This document shows positions 13,475 to 26,935 of a DNA stretch of 64,000 nt, piece by piece. Origin of the DNA: Epiperipatus broadwayi. Lineage: Eukaryota > Onychophora > Udeonychophora > Euonychophora > Peripatidae. The notes beneath the pieces are model-generated. The model was not told where the DNA came from and made no database searches. It saw only the letters and a list, made by a program, of their open reading frames with translations. Location: positions 6,528,363 through 6,592,362 of the forward strand of contig JAQFVV010006246.1 of NCBI GenBank assembly GCA_028023455.1, given 5' to 3'. The translations under genes were made by a program, and so were the position numbers. Position 1 is the first letter of the stretch, and each line of letters begins with the position of its first letter.

Positions 13475-14815
13475 AAAAGATTTAAAAAATGATTATAAAT
13501 TTATTTTAATTTTTATATAAATTTGTATTTTGTGTGTTTTTTTTTTAGACAATATAGTAAAAAAAAAAAATCACAATTAGATAGATCTAATGAAGATTTT
13601 TATTCCAAGATAAAAATTTAATCAAAGACATAAGTATAATATAAAAAGTTTTTACTATTATTAAGGTCACCTAAGATTTGAAAAAACAAGATGAGTTTCT
13701 TTTGAAAACTCTCTCTTTGAAGCTGGACTTTTAGTGACTGAAAGTAGGAAAAGCCACCAATTGACTGCAGTGTACCTCTGAACCAATATTTATTAACTTG
13801 AATATGTTATTCTAAAAAAGTTTCAATTCACAATGCAATTGCAAATATATTATGATGATGAGCCAGCAAGTATTTCTACAACAAAAGCCAGAGATAGGAA
13901 AATTCAATTCTGTCATAAAAGTAGATATATGATATTGCAGCATATGTCAATGAGAGAAACCTAAGGCAAGAATTATAAAAATCAAGCAGCTAGATAAAGC
14001 AATATGAAACAAAGATAATTCAATAAAAAAAAGTGAAGACAAAAAAAAAGGAAAAGTTTTCAAGATAAAAAAAACAACAACAAATATTTAATTATTAAAG
14101 TAAAAATGATGTAAAGCAATGATATACATACATGAAAACACTTTTTTTTTCCTTTTCTCATGAAGTCTCCTTACAATATAAAATCACTATGAAATTAGAA
14201 AAAAAGAAGAATCAATCAGTAATTTAGAAAATGTAATAAAATCTGTGACGAAAAATTAAATTACACATGACTTGCTGAATATGTAAAAAACAAAAAATAA
14301 AAAGGTAAAATTTAGGAAATGAAATACTTTAAAGTCAAAAATTATAGTAAATAGAATTGGGAAATTATCAGTAAACACAAATAATTTAAGAGGAAACTGC
14401 AAAAAATGTATTCAAAATGGATATTTTAGTAAGTGTGATAATCAACTTGAACAATTATTAGAAGAAATTCAACACTTGTTAAAGATTTTTTTACTAGAAA
14501 TAGTTTTAAATTTGTTAAAATTATTATCAGCAATGGAAGAAACAAATAAAAACTACAATATTCATTTTCTGAAGAATAGTGTATAAATGATAAAGGGTGC
14601 ATGCAATGTATAAACAACATTCTATACTTAAAAGAATATTTCCCCACAATTTAAATAATTTTGACATCATTCATGTGATAAGTTTCAGTTCTTTTGAGTA
14701 ATCACTATATACACAAGTATATTGTCCTACTAATCTCCGTCAATGGTAAACATATTTCTGGTTCTTACTTATTAATTTGGCAGTAAGATTTCACTTATGT
14801 ATTAATCTGAAAATA

Positions 14816-15045
14816 TTTATTTTCAAAAATGACAACCTATAATTTTATTTACTGTAAGTGAAACAAATGTCTACAAAACATGCATTTACGTTTTTTGTGA
14901 GAAAATATGTTCCACCTATCTAAACTTATAAAGATTTTTTATTTTGAAATACGGTCACCTATAACTTTATTTAATGGAAATGAAACAAGCACTGCATTTA
15001 TATATTTTGCGAGAAATGATCTTCCAACAAGTAAACTTTTAACAA
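14816..15045. repeat. Two diverged ~115-bp tandem units
   Basis: 14816-14933 and 14934-15045 share blocks in the same order: ACCTATAA, TTTATTTA, GTGAAACAA or ATGAAACAA, GCATTTA, GAGAAA and TTCC. They look like an old tandem duplication or a remnant satellite. Confidence 0.6.
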
Positions 15046-15058
15046 TCTAAATTTATTA

Positions 15059-15099
15059 CAAGTGGTAACCAAATCAATTACAAGTGGTAACCAAATCAT
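15059..15099. repeat. Tandem duplication, 22 bp
   Basis: CAAGTGGTAACCAAATCA is repeated with a 22-bp period, identical in both copies, directly before a (TA)n run. Confidence 0.85.
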
Positions 15100-17397
15100 A
15101 TATATATATATATATATATCAGGCAATTCTGTCAATTTACATAATGTTATTTCTTAGCATCACTGCAGTGGATTGAACTTTTTTACTTTGAACCATGTTC
15201 CATTATGAATTGCTACTCTTGTCTCTTTCAACAATTCTGAAGGAAACACCATCATTGTTTGGCTGTAAAATTACCCAGCAAAACCAACATTTTGACAAAT
15301 AACTTTTTCATTGGAATATTATCTAATATTCACTTAGAAAATTAATTCATTTCCTTTTTTGACGTTTGTAAACATATTTAATTCGGTCTTTATATACCCA
15401 TTTGTTTGTGTGACTTTCATTATTGCTGAACTAATAACCACATTTCTATACATCAAATATATTTATTGACAAAATCATACAAATTATTGTTGTAATATTA
15501 TACACAAAGCCAATCAATTATAAAGTAATTAAAGCCATACAGTTTGGAGAATTTTACATTACTGTCTATAAAAATGATATAGTGGTATGAATTAAACCAT
15601 GTATTTCTTCTAGATTAACAATATAATACATATCATTAAATTATAGAATGTTGTGAAACTCTTATGGTTGGTGCTTATATAACTATGATATAAATACCAA
15701 CTTTATGATATAAATCAGGAGAGGCCAAAATTTTAGATGTTGGGGATGACTTTTTTTGATGAAAGTGCATTTGAGGGTGACTACATTTTTTTCTGGAATT
15801 CAAACCGGAAAACAGAAAAATTTTGTGCCAACTATCGGCCATTTTTGGTTGCACTTTCACTATTTTATGCTTATTTTATCATAAATTCATAGCTTTATCA
15901 GTATTTAAATTTTAATTCCAAAACAATCTGCTATTGGCAGTATTTTTTTGCAAAAAAATGATTTGTGATTGCAGTCTATTGTATACAGTCACACCTCTTT
16001 TCCCTTGTAAAGCACTGCAAAACACTGTCAAACTTTGGTTATTGTTCTCCAGGCATTTCTAACTGTCAAAGTCAGAACTCAAACCAAAATGTTTTATGCT
16101 TTCATAATAGATTTTGAACATAAATAAATATATTTCTCATAATTTTTTACATTCATAATGTAAGTTTTTATATTAATTTACTTAAATATAAAGTTTGATT
16201 TGAACATTTAAAATTTTACAAAAAGACTAATCAAGGAAAAGTGAATAGCACTGGATTACTATTCAAGACAAGTGAATAATGTTGACCGCTATTAGCATAT
16301 CAATGACAGCTAAAACACAACTATTTGTCATAAATATTTATGGATTTTATGATTACTTTTTATACTATATTAACTAATAATGCAGCTAGATTTAGATTTT
16401 TATTTAAAATACTTAATTTTAAATAAAAAGACAACAGAAGTGAATAATCAGCTATTGTAATTTCTAAGACACAAGAAATCACCAGCATTTTCACGTAATG
16501 ATTGGTTGAAATATAATTCCTTTGTTTACTGCAGGCTATTTTTCATGTTTTTCTTCAGTTATAAACATTACTTTAAAATTTTCGTTACATTTAACCAATA
16601 TGAATGTAAAATAATCCAATTTTTAAGAAGCTAAATTAAAATAATTCTGATTATTGCACATTCACATATTTCAGAAAAGAAACTGGCTAGAACCATATTT
16701 AATGAATCAAATCACTCAAATTTTTACTCAATCTGGCCAATAAGAAATTTCATCAGATAAAAGGTTAAATTATCTCAGCTTTTTCTAGTATTATAATTTG
16801 TTGCTTTATAAAATATTTATTAAATTACAATTTTAAATTACCTATAAATAATTATTTTCTAAAGCTGGTCCTGAATTTAAAAAAAAAATTCAAGAAAAAG
16901 AAAATTATTGTTTTAGAATTATATTAAAATAAATTAGTTAAGGCTTCACTTCATTAGTGTTTGAAATCAATTAATATATTGTAACGTTTATTTATATACG
17001 TTGCAAATAATTGGCATTTGGTAAAAGCTAAAAAAATAAAAGTAAATTTAATTTTTTTTGACTAATTTTTTTTTTTTTAAAAAAAATAACGTACAATGAA
17101 AGTTAAATTATTCTTTCGTTTTTTTTTATGTAATTAGAAATAAAAGTTAGAATTGGAGAGAACAAAAGACACAAATTACCAATCTAGATAAGAGAAAGTA
17201 AAAATATTTCAACTAATTAAAGATGGCAGAATTATGCTGAAAAAAATAAAGACTTTGTAACATAAATTTTATAAAGAATATATAAGATTATCAACATATA
17301 TTTTGACAAACAAAAGATATGCGCAGAAGTCTGAAAACTGGACCTCTAGTATAAAAAGGAGGGATTCGGTTGGAGGAACGTCTTGTTTGTTGGTTTC

Positions 17398-17537
17398 TCT
17401 AGTTGGTCTTGGATAACAATTATATATATCCAAGATCGCTCTATGCTGAAGTAATTCGGCATGGCGGAGTGAACCAGAGCTTCTGAAGACATCGTGCCTG
17501 AAGATGTATACCAGAAAAGCTTTCATGACCAACTAGA
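17398..17537. other. Locally structured segment with nested inverted repeats
   Basis: TCTAGTTGGTC (17398-17408) is the reverse complement of GACCAACTAGA (17527-17537). Inside, TCTTGGATA (17407-17415) pairs with TATCCAAGA (17427-17435). The patch is clearly less AT-rich than its surroundings. It carries CTGAAGATG followed by GAAAAGC, a spacing that recalls retroelement ribozyme boxes but is too loose to call one. It could be the end of an unidentified element. Confidence 0.4.
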
Positions 17538-18231
17538 AGAATGGACCGCAAGATCAACTAATAATCAAAGGCCGTGAGCTCATTTTAACCCCGAAAAACT
17601 ATGCATAGTTATCTACAACCATCGTGAATTCACTAAAACTTACCGGTAAGTTATGCTTCATTATCCTGATTGTGACAAAAGTAACGTTTGCAAACAATTC
17701 TTAAAAATATGTTTAAACAATCCTGATAGAGACATTAAATTTCTTGTGCAAGAGACATTCATTTTTAAGTAACTTTCTAGAAGAAATTTGGAAGTGAACT
17801 GTAATTGTAAAATTGTTTTTTATTAATTGATTCACATCTGATTTAAGTGTGTTCTCTCCAATTTATTTGATAAATAATTTATTTCAAACATTTTTTAATC
17901 TATTAGAATAAAAATATTTCTAATACCAATTTTCATTTGTGCGTTATTAATAATAGTTATTATTTTTTATTATTAAATTTATTATTAGTTTAAAATTTAA
18001 GAATGTAATTTGCCTTTGCCAATATGTTTGAATAAGCCCAGGAATAATAATCTTAAAAAAAATAATTCTCGTTACGGTATGATGTAATACCGATTAGTTT
18101 AAAAATATATTTTCTTTTTAATTTTCAAGATGCTATGTGATGGTTCAGTGGGTTCTTGCAGAACTCTGGCGCCTTTCAAATAAATTAAAAGCTGATGTCA
18201 TCGATAGCATAATTCTCAACAATTACAAGGC

Positions 18232-18314
18232 CGAGTTGATCAGGAAATATAGCTATGTTTTTAATAGAAATCGAAATACAACTTTCTTCTTTTTAACATA
18301 GCTTGATCAACTCG
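18232..18314. repeat. Imperfect hairpin with a bulge
   Basis: CGAGTTGATC (18232-18241) and AGCTATGTT (18251-18259) both pair with the right arm 18295-18314. That gives 10 + 9 bp of stem, an asymmetric bulge on the left arm and a ~35-nt loop. The stem is more GC-rich than the surroundings. Confidence 0.75.
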
Positions 18315-18369
18315 CGCGCAATTTATATTAGCGTGTAGAGGCCTAGCAAAACGGAAAACGTTATAATAT

Positions 18370-18399
18370 ATATATGTGCTTTGTGCACAGATAATGAAG
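18370..18399 (+). repeat. Dispersed 30-bp repeat (partner at 37965-37994)
   Basis: The 30 bp ending in GTGCACAGATAATGAAG occur again, inverted, at 37965-37994 with two mismatches. The second copy lies about 90 bp beyond the end of the Penelope-like insertion, so the motif may be the end of a dispersed element. Confidence 0.6.
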
Positions 18400-20748
18400 C
18401 TACTAAACGTAAGTAAAATTATCAAAAGTTACCGCCAAGAGCTTTTGGGACAGAGTACATATATATATTAAAATAAATTAGATACAAATTTTATAAAAAG
18501 AAAAAATTATATGGTCGACTTTCAGAGACACCCCTGCTATAAATGTTTATTTGAAGATTATAAGTCCTAATATTTAAAAATAAAATAATATCTACTTAAC
18601 TGTAGAAATCTCAGCAGGATAAATACAGACAAAATTTTTTATCTATATAGAAAAAATTAAGATAAAGGTGTTGTTTGATAGTCACAAAAAGTATTGGAAT
18701 ACTAAATGAAAAACAAATCAGAATAAATATTTGACCATCGGTTACCTCTGCCAGTGATCTTATTGTACAGAATCTAATATATTAAAAAATAAAAAATAAA
18801 TGTTTATTTTTGGAAAGTGGGATCTCAATGGTGAATCATTGTGCAAATAAACTATCAGAATAGATGATAACACATGTTAATATATAAATAAAATGAGGTA
18901 AGAAAATTATTATGTAACATATAACATACAGTAAAAAATAAATGGTAATATATAAAAATAATTTCAGGATAAAAGTGTTAAATAAGTGAAAGGATATTTC
19001 TGTTTAATTTTTTTTTTTCTCATTCTCATCCCCTAATATATATAGTATAAATGGGTGTGATTAAATATTCCTATTTCATTTTGAAATCAACATATGTTAC
19101 TAAAATTGCTGTTATTTATTTATTTATTCAGCTGTTCTTCTGTGTGAACGCTAATTTTAATAAGATCACACCTTTTTCCTTAAGAATCAATGTCTTTTAA
19201 TAAAAGCTGTTCAGACAACTCTGTGGAATGAAGGATGAAAGTTCACTTTACACTTGTATCCACTAACATGGGTTTTAATCACCTGATCAATAATAGCTTA
19301 TAAGAAATTATCCATGTGAAAGATGAAATGCAAACCAAAATGGTCAGCAATTTTGTTTAATGAAATACAGCCTGCAGCCTGACGGTCAGCTAAATTTTTC
19401 TGTATTACCAAGACCAAATTTATAGATTTATTTCAAATTAAGTGAGGAAATGATTTGAGAGAAACATTAAAATTGTGACTGACCCCTTGACAATATCAAC
19501 CAAATTAAATCAAATAAGAAATGTTTTCTAAACGGTTTATTAAAAATGCATTTTAGACGCACACATTTAAATACATAAGAACACGTCCCTTCGGATAAAT
19601 ATATTCTCTTGACAAATACATGAATCACTAATGAAGATTAAAAGAATATGCAAAATGAAAGTGAATTTCTCGACTTTATAAAAATATAATTATACTCGTA
19701 TAAAATCGAATGGTTTACTGTTCAGAGTTTATATGAAATTCGTACATCAGAAACGACAGATTTGAGCTGCGATCCATGAATCTTGATCTTTCAATCCATC
19801 ATTTGATCTTTTAATCCATCATTTTATCACCGCATTAAATCACAGAGAACAATAAAATGCATTTATTTAAAATAAAAAATGCAAATTTAGTAATTTATCG
19901 AGTCAAGGATTATTTGAATATTTATTTCATAATAACATTGTTTTTTAAAATCATGTTATTTAGTTCAATAAGATTTTTAATTTATTAGGACATCAACAAC
20001 TTTCTATATATCTGTTAACATTATTTAATAAATAGTGCAGATTACATTTAACTTTAAAATCAGAATTGACATTTTCACGATTGGGACGTTAATTTGCCTA
20101 AGTGATACAGCTATCCAATGTTTAACATTTCCATTCGCTCTATAATTCAAGCATTTTATGTATAATGTGCTACGCCACTTTGATATGAATTAATTAATTA
20201 ATTGTATTAGGAGGGGGAAGTCAAATTCATCTAAAATTAGCAGAAATATAGGTTAATTCTAATTTCTTTAATTTAAAGATCATTTAATGCGATATATATA
20301 TATTACATTATAAAATATATAAAAAAAAATGCTTTTAACCTTACCTGAAAAGCAAAGTTTATTTATGAAATGCATTCATAGTGAGAAAAGAGCTGGATAG
20401 TTGCAATATGTTGAAATTGAAATGAAAGATTGCATTGATAAAAAAAAAAACAACAACTTGAAAATAAGTCGGAGTACAATGATTATTCACTCTTCCCCAA
20501 AATATTGAAAGTGTTTTTAAAAAACTAGTTTCTTTCAACATTGTATGAATGGTGTAATGAAAATATAATTATCAATAAGGGCATGGAAATTTTGAGTTTT
20601 TGCTATCTGATCTGACAAATTAAAGCATGTTTTCAAAATAAAACTTGATGTTGTCTGAGATTCAGTACTCGTAAATGGTTATGAAATGATGGAATTGAGA
20701 TTAAAAACAAATCACTCGTGAAACATATAGATTAAAATTGCAAATGCT

Positions 20749-21164
20749 GATAAAATAGGTAAAGAGAGAAGACAACCCAGTCTTTTTTCTAAAAAAAGTT
20801 TTGCCTTATGCCTTGGATTGAGAATATTTTATTTACTTAATAAATCAATAGTTAGAGTATTAATCTAGATGTATTACATAATATTAATCACTGGGAATGT
20901 TTACTGTATTGACAAAGTGTAAATTGAAAAATTTCACAAATGTCAATTAAAATAATATAAAGCAATTTACATATAGCTTTAGGAAGTAATATGAGTGATT
21001 TAAAAATATTCATGCTTTCTTTTCAAAATGTAAGATAAGCCTCTATAAAAGAAATTGAGATAAAATGAGACAATCTGTTTTTTTCTCTAATAAAGTTTTA
21101 TTTTCTGCTTTGAATTGAGAGTATTTCATTTAATTAATAAATCAGTAGTTGGAAGCATTAATCT
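20749..21164. repeat. Diverged direct repeat, ~115 bp, ~300 bp apart
   Basis: 20749-20870 and 21059-21164 share the blocks GATAAAAT, AAGTTTT, TTGAATTGAGA or TTGGATTGAGA, and TAATAAATCA followed by AGTT. The spacing suggests a relic of a tandem array with a ~300-bp period. Confidence 0.6.
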
Positions 21165-24100
21165 CCAGTTGGGCAAGTTGACATCATGGAATTATAGGAA
21201 AGTTGACCTTTTAAAGTATTAGTTGACAAAAACTATAAGGGTAATTGAAAGCGCTCCTAAGTGACATTTATAGATATATTTTTTTATAAACTTTTAAGTA
21301 ATAATCCAAAAAGCAAGTTATATATAACTTGACATTATTTTTATAAGCTTGTATTTACAAAAATGTAATACAGAGAGCGTACCAATAGCACAAACAAGCT
21401 CTTAATTGATAAGTGCGGTATGAAAAATATTTAAAATCTCTATCCAGAATCTTCTTATCTCCAGACCAACTGGTTTCGAGCTTATGGCTCACGTCAGTAG
21501 TTTTAAGTACTGTATTTTCTAATATTTATTTATAAATTTACGTATATTATTTTGAAGAAATACAGATATCGATTTGTAATATATTGAGATCAATAAGGAG
21601 ATGTAATCTTAGTTGAGACATGCTAAATCAGAAACCAAAGAAGATGAGACTGGTCACAATCTTGGTAACAGTAATGTGGAAAAATGTGTCTAAGTTAATA
21701 ATGTGGAACTGCAGTGAGACTAAAATGTGACAGAAGTATGACTACTATCTCTCACTTGACTTGCAATTATTATGCATTTAAGTTTATCTATTTCCACATA
21801 TGCTAAAACTATTCCATATTTTGATAATAAATTAGCATTTAATAAAATAACAAATAAATTTGTTAGGGTTTTATAATAATACACGTATTCTTAATTTTAT
21901 TCTATTTTTATAATAAAAATCTTTATAAAAATATTGTTTTTCTTACTACAAGCACTAAGAGTAACTTAATATGTGTTTTAAAACTAAGGTAGCAATTTTA
22001 AATACAAAGTTGATTAATTATTTATCTCAGGATTATATGAAATAAGAAAATAAATGCATGAATGTCAAGTGTGTTTATGAATTTTGGGATATGACAATGT
22101 AAAAGAGATTTAATGTATATTATTCTATCCAATATTTTTATATTTCAAATATTATTAATACAATAATGATGTATTTAATCCAAAATAGATTTAATGTGTA
22201 GCTAATATACTCAAATACGATTTTTTTTGAATGTGCAGACAATGTTTCTTTAATAATAACAGAAGAAAAATATTAAAAAATTAACAATTACTTTATTACA
22301 CAATATAAAACAAATAATAAAACGAATAATAATAATTAAAAAAACATTTAAAATATCTAATAAATATTACTGATAGTTTCCTAAATATAATTTGAACTTG
22401 GGATATATATAAAGTGTATTATCAGAGCGTGTTATGAAGAACCTAACATTAAATAGGGATAGGTTGTTTACTACTTCAAATAATCCTCAATTTAAATACC
22501 GGAGAATAATAATCATCATCACAAAGGATGTTTTTAATTACTTTGTTTCACTAACTAATCAAATTATTAATCAATCTCATTAAATAATGTTGGAGAAGTT
22601 TTCACTCTTTTCAAGAGAAACAAATACAAATCATTGCTTAGCATACCTAGATGATATTTTCCACATTGGGCTTATTTATTTTGCCTTAAGATTCTTTACT
22701 GGATTTTAACTAGCAAAATATATCGACATCATTAGCCTGTCTTGTTACATAATATATAAAATATTCATTACAAATTTACTCATCTACTTAAGGATGATTA
22801 ACTCCACTTAAATTTGAAGTTGAAATTTAAGAACTCACAAAACATATAATATTTGCAATATAATGGTTCTAAGTAAATTTGAAAAATTACTTAAGTTAGT
22901 ACAATTATAACCTTAAGTAAATCATATTTAATCCCATTCCATATCAACAATAATATTAAATAAAAATATTACCTGCACTTGAGCATACTTTATTACATTA
23001 CTAATAATTATAATATTAACTAACTAAGAAAGAAGCGATTATGAGAAAGTGTATTAAATAACCAGTCGGTTTATTGCACCAATTAATTTCATTTTTGTAA
23101 TATCATCCTTTCTAGAAACAGCATAAAGATTAGTAAATTTCACTTAGCATATTTGTTAATTCAAGATAATCTGTATTTAACATAATCTGTTTTTAAGATT
23201 GCTTATAACTTGAACATTTATTATATTTCACATTTGCTTTGAAAATCCACAATTCAGGAGTTGCATTTAAATATTTAGCTTAAATAATCCATTATCCTTT
23301 GAATGTTATTTAAATATTTAGCATTGATAATCCTTATTAATGCAATTCCTTAAGTACTTGATACAAATTCGTAGTTTTTTTTTTTTTTCCAGTTTATTCC
23401 ATGCAGTGATATAATTCATTTGAAAAGATGCGATAATTTTTATCCAAAAGATTAGAGTTCATTACTTCTTTGAATTGAGATATAAATTAATCCATTGATT
23501 TATTCCATGATGTCGGTAATTCTAATCATATCTCTGATAAAGCAAATAGTTTATGATTCATAATGAAGTGATTTTCATTACTTTTGAATCAAAATTCATT
23601 TCTTTAAGCAACAAGTTTATACCAGGCATACTTGAATTGAAAAATTTGTTTAAAGTTTTTCCTTTCATCATTAAAGACGAAATAAATTTAAACTATTGAG
23701 ACGTATATGCACCCTTTTTTGAAGTAAAAGAACGATTATTTTACCATATTTTTGAAAAAGAACATTAGTAAATTATTTGAAATAATGAATATATTTCAAA
23801 ATATACCAGCTATTTACTATTATTTTCAATTAAAGAAATCCAGTGATTTATTGTTGAAATAGTGAGGCAGCATTCCACAAGTCAAATTTATCTATTTTTC
23901 CACTAACAGTTAACTATAAAAGATGAGATTTCTTGAAATAAAAAATTAATGAATTAATTAATCAATGATGGTTTCTGGTTTATTTATTGTTGTCCATTTT
24001 TCTCCTCATCATTGATGAGAAGTCATTTGCTTAGCAAAGGCAACAACTGCCTAGCTGCAAGCTTAGCCTATCATCATGTCAATAACAATAAAAATGCTAT

Positions 24101-24304
24101 TTAACATTTTGAACGTAATTAGGTTTTGAATGCAATGAAAATTAATAAAAGAATGTCTGGAGTTTCCAAACGTCAGCTTTTATACCAGCTATCACATGAT
24201 AGCTGAATTACAGAATACTCTCCATCATGGTTATTGCTGGACAAAATGTTAGAGTTAAGATTTTTTTGAACTAAGGCAGGAAAACTTTAGAGATACTGTT
24301 TCAA

Positions 24305-24305
<1 letters not shown>

Positions 24306-24380
<75 letters not shown>

Positions 24381-24404
24381 GTAGCAGCAGCAGTAGTAGT
24401 AATA
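24306..24404. repeat. (AAT)n microsatellite with (CAG)n/(TAG)n end
   Basis: About 25 AAT triplets pass into short CAG and TAG runs and directly precede the 5'-truncated LINE copy 2. Confidence 0.95.
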
Positions 24405-26935
24405 GACATACTAAGTGCTACACCAGATCCAACCATCGTTATGGGGGAAAGGAATTTAACAAATCAAAAATTTACAAACCGATGGCTCCATAAAATATCT
24501 GTACCACTGGTTAGTGGGCAAGGTTTTCTGATGAGAGCAGCGATATCATTTTGCAATAGATGCTTCTCTTCACTAATTGACTTAAGCTTTTATTATCCAA
24601 TCCGTCATAATCTAATAATGATTAAACTCACTCCATCAACATTCTCAGACAACTCAGGGAAAATAATCACCATACACCTCAACCAAATTCAAGCATCCCC
24701 ACTTCCACTAACCATGAACAATAAGAGTGTTAACCACTGAATTCCTATTCTCGGAAACATACATTACGTTATAAAAAATTCATGGAATGAAATTAGATCC
24801 CATACAACAATATCAGGCTTACACAAACATACTTTCCTTCAATAGTAATCACATTGTAATGAAACAACTACTCCCATCAAACTAATAGCCCTTGCAGATC
24901 AATTACACAAAAGAATAATGATGATTAACCCATCACATCAAATGCAACAATACATATTTAAACTCATGCATACGTATAACAACGTATATGAAAAAACTCA
25001 AAAATTACCTTAAAGTTAAAAAAAGTCAAGTTTGTCTCACCCAACCACACACTTGGACCAGAGAATATATCAGATGGGCCCTAGGAAATCCACCCACAAT
25101 TAAAGTACCAATTGCAGTACAAACATAAGATGGAACCTAGGCAGGCCAAAATATGATCAGACCCATCTTCCAATATTTCAAGAACAGACTCCAAACCATT
25201 AAAGGCCTTAAAATTCCATCACATATATTTGGTATGCCAAAAATTAAAACACCATTTACCATAGATGCGAAGCTAATTAGCTTACCGGAAGCTTGCCACC
25301 CAGGTATCTCTGGAATCCCAGTCTTGATTTTAAAACATCTGAGCCAATGCACAGTGAAATATCTGTGTAACTTGGCCAAACATTTAACACAAAAGATACA
25401 GAACCCAGAAGGTGTCTACCCTGTCACCATAGTTCCCTACAATAAAAAGACAAAAATAATTCCCTCACTCAGAGATATGCATCTAATATCAACGGAGCCC
25501 TTGCAGATCAAATTAATAGAAAAAATAGTCAAGCAAAAAATTGAACAGTACATAATGCCACTAATTTCTGAAGCAAAACATGCCAAAAAAAAGATCATCA
25601 ACCATACAAGCAGCACTGCTATTCAAAGTACTGCTTATGTCAAGTAGAGAGAAGAAAAAATATGGACCTATAACAGTCCAACTCGATAAAGAGGCAGCAA
25701 TTGACTCAATTAACATCAATATATTATTAGAAATGCTAAAAAACACCCATATTCCTAGGATATATTCATACATTATTGCAGAATCTGCTTCTAGATTGAG
25801 AAATGCACATATTCCTCAATGGAAAAAATTCACCACCCTTCATTACAAAACAGTCTTTATCATAGGGATCCCCGCTCAGCTCTCTGATATTCATATTCTA
25901 TATCAACCCTCTCATAGAAATGATACAAAAACATTTGAGGGGATTCAAATACCTGGAATGGTGCAACATATACCCTGCCTGGCATACACGGATGATGTCA
26001 TGGTCTTCCTATCCTCAAAAAAAAAGATTGCACAATTACAAAAAATATTCAAGGATTACACAGCACAATATAAACTGACATTTAACCAAAAAAGACTTTA
26101 GCCTGGTCACTTTTCACAGGAATATCACATACATCCACCTATAAGTCTAAGACAATCTCATTCCTAGGTCTTCCATTCCATTTGGGAATCATAGGTATGA
26201 GATATCAGGTGCAAAATAGATTTAAAAAAGAAGCAAAGCAGATTGCAGACTTCTGCTCAAAAACATATCTATCCCTCTTTTCCAAAGTACAATTAATCAA
26301 CCAATTAATAATAATGAAAATAAGCTACTAGGTGCCGATTATATCATACTCAAAGACCTTCACTTCACTCATTAAAACAATATATAGTCAACTCCCTGGT
26401 CCAAAAAAAAAAAAACAGTGGCGATATCTAATAGGTAGATTAGTCAGCCGCTTATAAAAAATGGACTAAGTCTGCATAGTATTAAAATATTTCACATACA
26501 AAACCTAAGAAAGACAATAATCAACCTACTAAAACAATTTCCGAAATGTATGCATCTAGTACGGATTACCCCTCCCAACAGACCGCCTCCAGCAGGAGAA
26601 TATATTACATCCATTATTTACCAATGTAAAACCATAATAGAGATACCAGAACAATATGGAAAAAATATTCATATAGGGAAGTGTACAATCTAATCAATAA
26701 AGATATTAATGCTAATGACCACCCACCTATGCTAGGAATAAATAACAAAAGATTAATGAAGGAATATAAAATATGGGTGTTGGAACCCAAGTTTTTCAAT
26801 TTCATGATCAAAATAAATCTTATTGCCATGCCAACAACTTATTTTCTCTATTATAAAAGGATTATGTGGGCATTGATCCCTTCTGCAGACTATGCCAGCA
26901 AGCAGGTGGAGGAAACAATCAATGAAATATGTTAA
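24405..26935 (+). mobile_element. Tx1-like non-LTR retrotransposon, copy 2 (5'-truncated)
   Basis: Homology to copy 1 starts inside the endonuclease domain (copy 1 position ~10240) and runs to near the C-terminal motif. ORF1, the 5' leader and the first third of the endonuclease are absent, as expected when target-primed reverse transcription stops early. The 3' end at ~26935 stops short of the copy 1 3' UTR and has no simple-repeat tail, so the 3' end is deleted or rearranged too. Confidence 0.8.
24441..26935 (+). pseudogene. ORF2 fragment of LINE copy 2
   Basis: Pieces in several frames match copy 1 throughout. The endonuclease C-terminal part (SLIDLSFYYPI, TFSDNSGK) is at 24441-24740; the His of the SDH motif is replaced by Asn. 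The RT runs from 25153 to ~26100: YNKKTK fingers motif, LDKEAAIDSI (motif A; the second conserved position is changed), and a motif B region of GIPAQLSD, where copy 1 has GSPLSSLLF. The strongest core match is YTDDVMVFL (motif C). Later pieces to 26935 match the copy 1 C-terminal half. Frameshifts, stops and altered catalytic positions show it is long dead. Confidence 0.8.

Larger units (their letters stand above)
13475..17397. other. AT-rich DNA without a recognisable gene
   Basis: No coding region is seen. Apart from the two repeats listed separately (14816-15045, 15059-15099) it holds homopolymers and a (TA)n run at 15100-15118. A slightly less AT-rich patch at 15680-15860 may be a transposon relic but shows no motif. 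Confidence 0.5.
17538..24305. other. AT-rich DNA without a recognisable gene
   Basis: No coding region is visible on either strand. Small structures inside it are listed separately (18232-18314, 18370-18399, 20749-21164). A patch at 24000-24260 is less AT-rich and directly precedes the microsatellite next to LINE copy 2; no motif was found in it. Confidence 0.5.

Noticed and set aside
17480-17515. Hammerhead ribozyme at CTGAAGATG...GAAAAGC
   Set aside because: Box spacing and stems do not fit well enough to call.
17269-17532. 87-codon frame on minus
   Set aside because: It overlaps the structured segment at 17398-17537; no recognisable domain.
24306-24404. Regular triplet repeats as a CRISPR array
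   Set aside because: Plain microsatellites without spacers, in a eukaryotic context.
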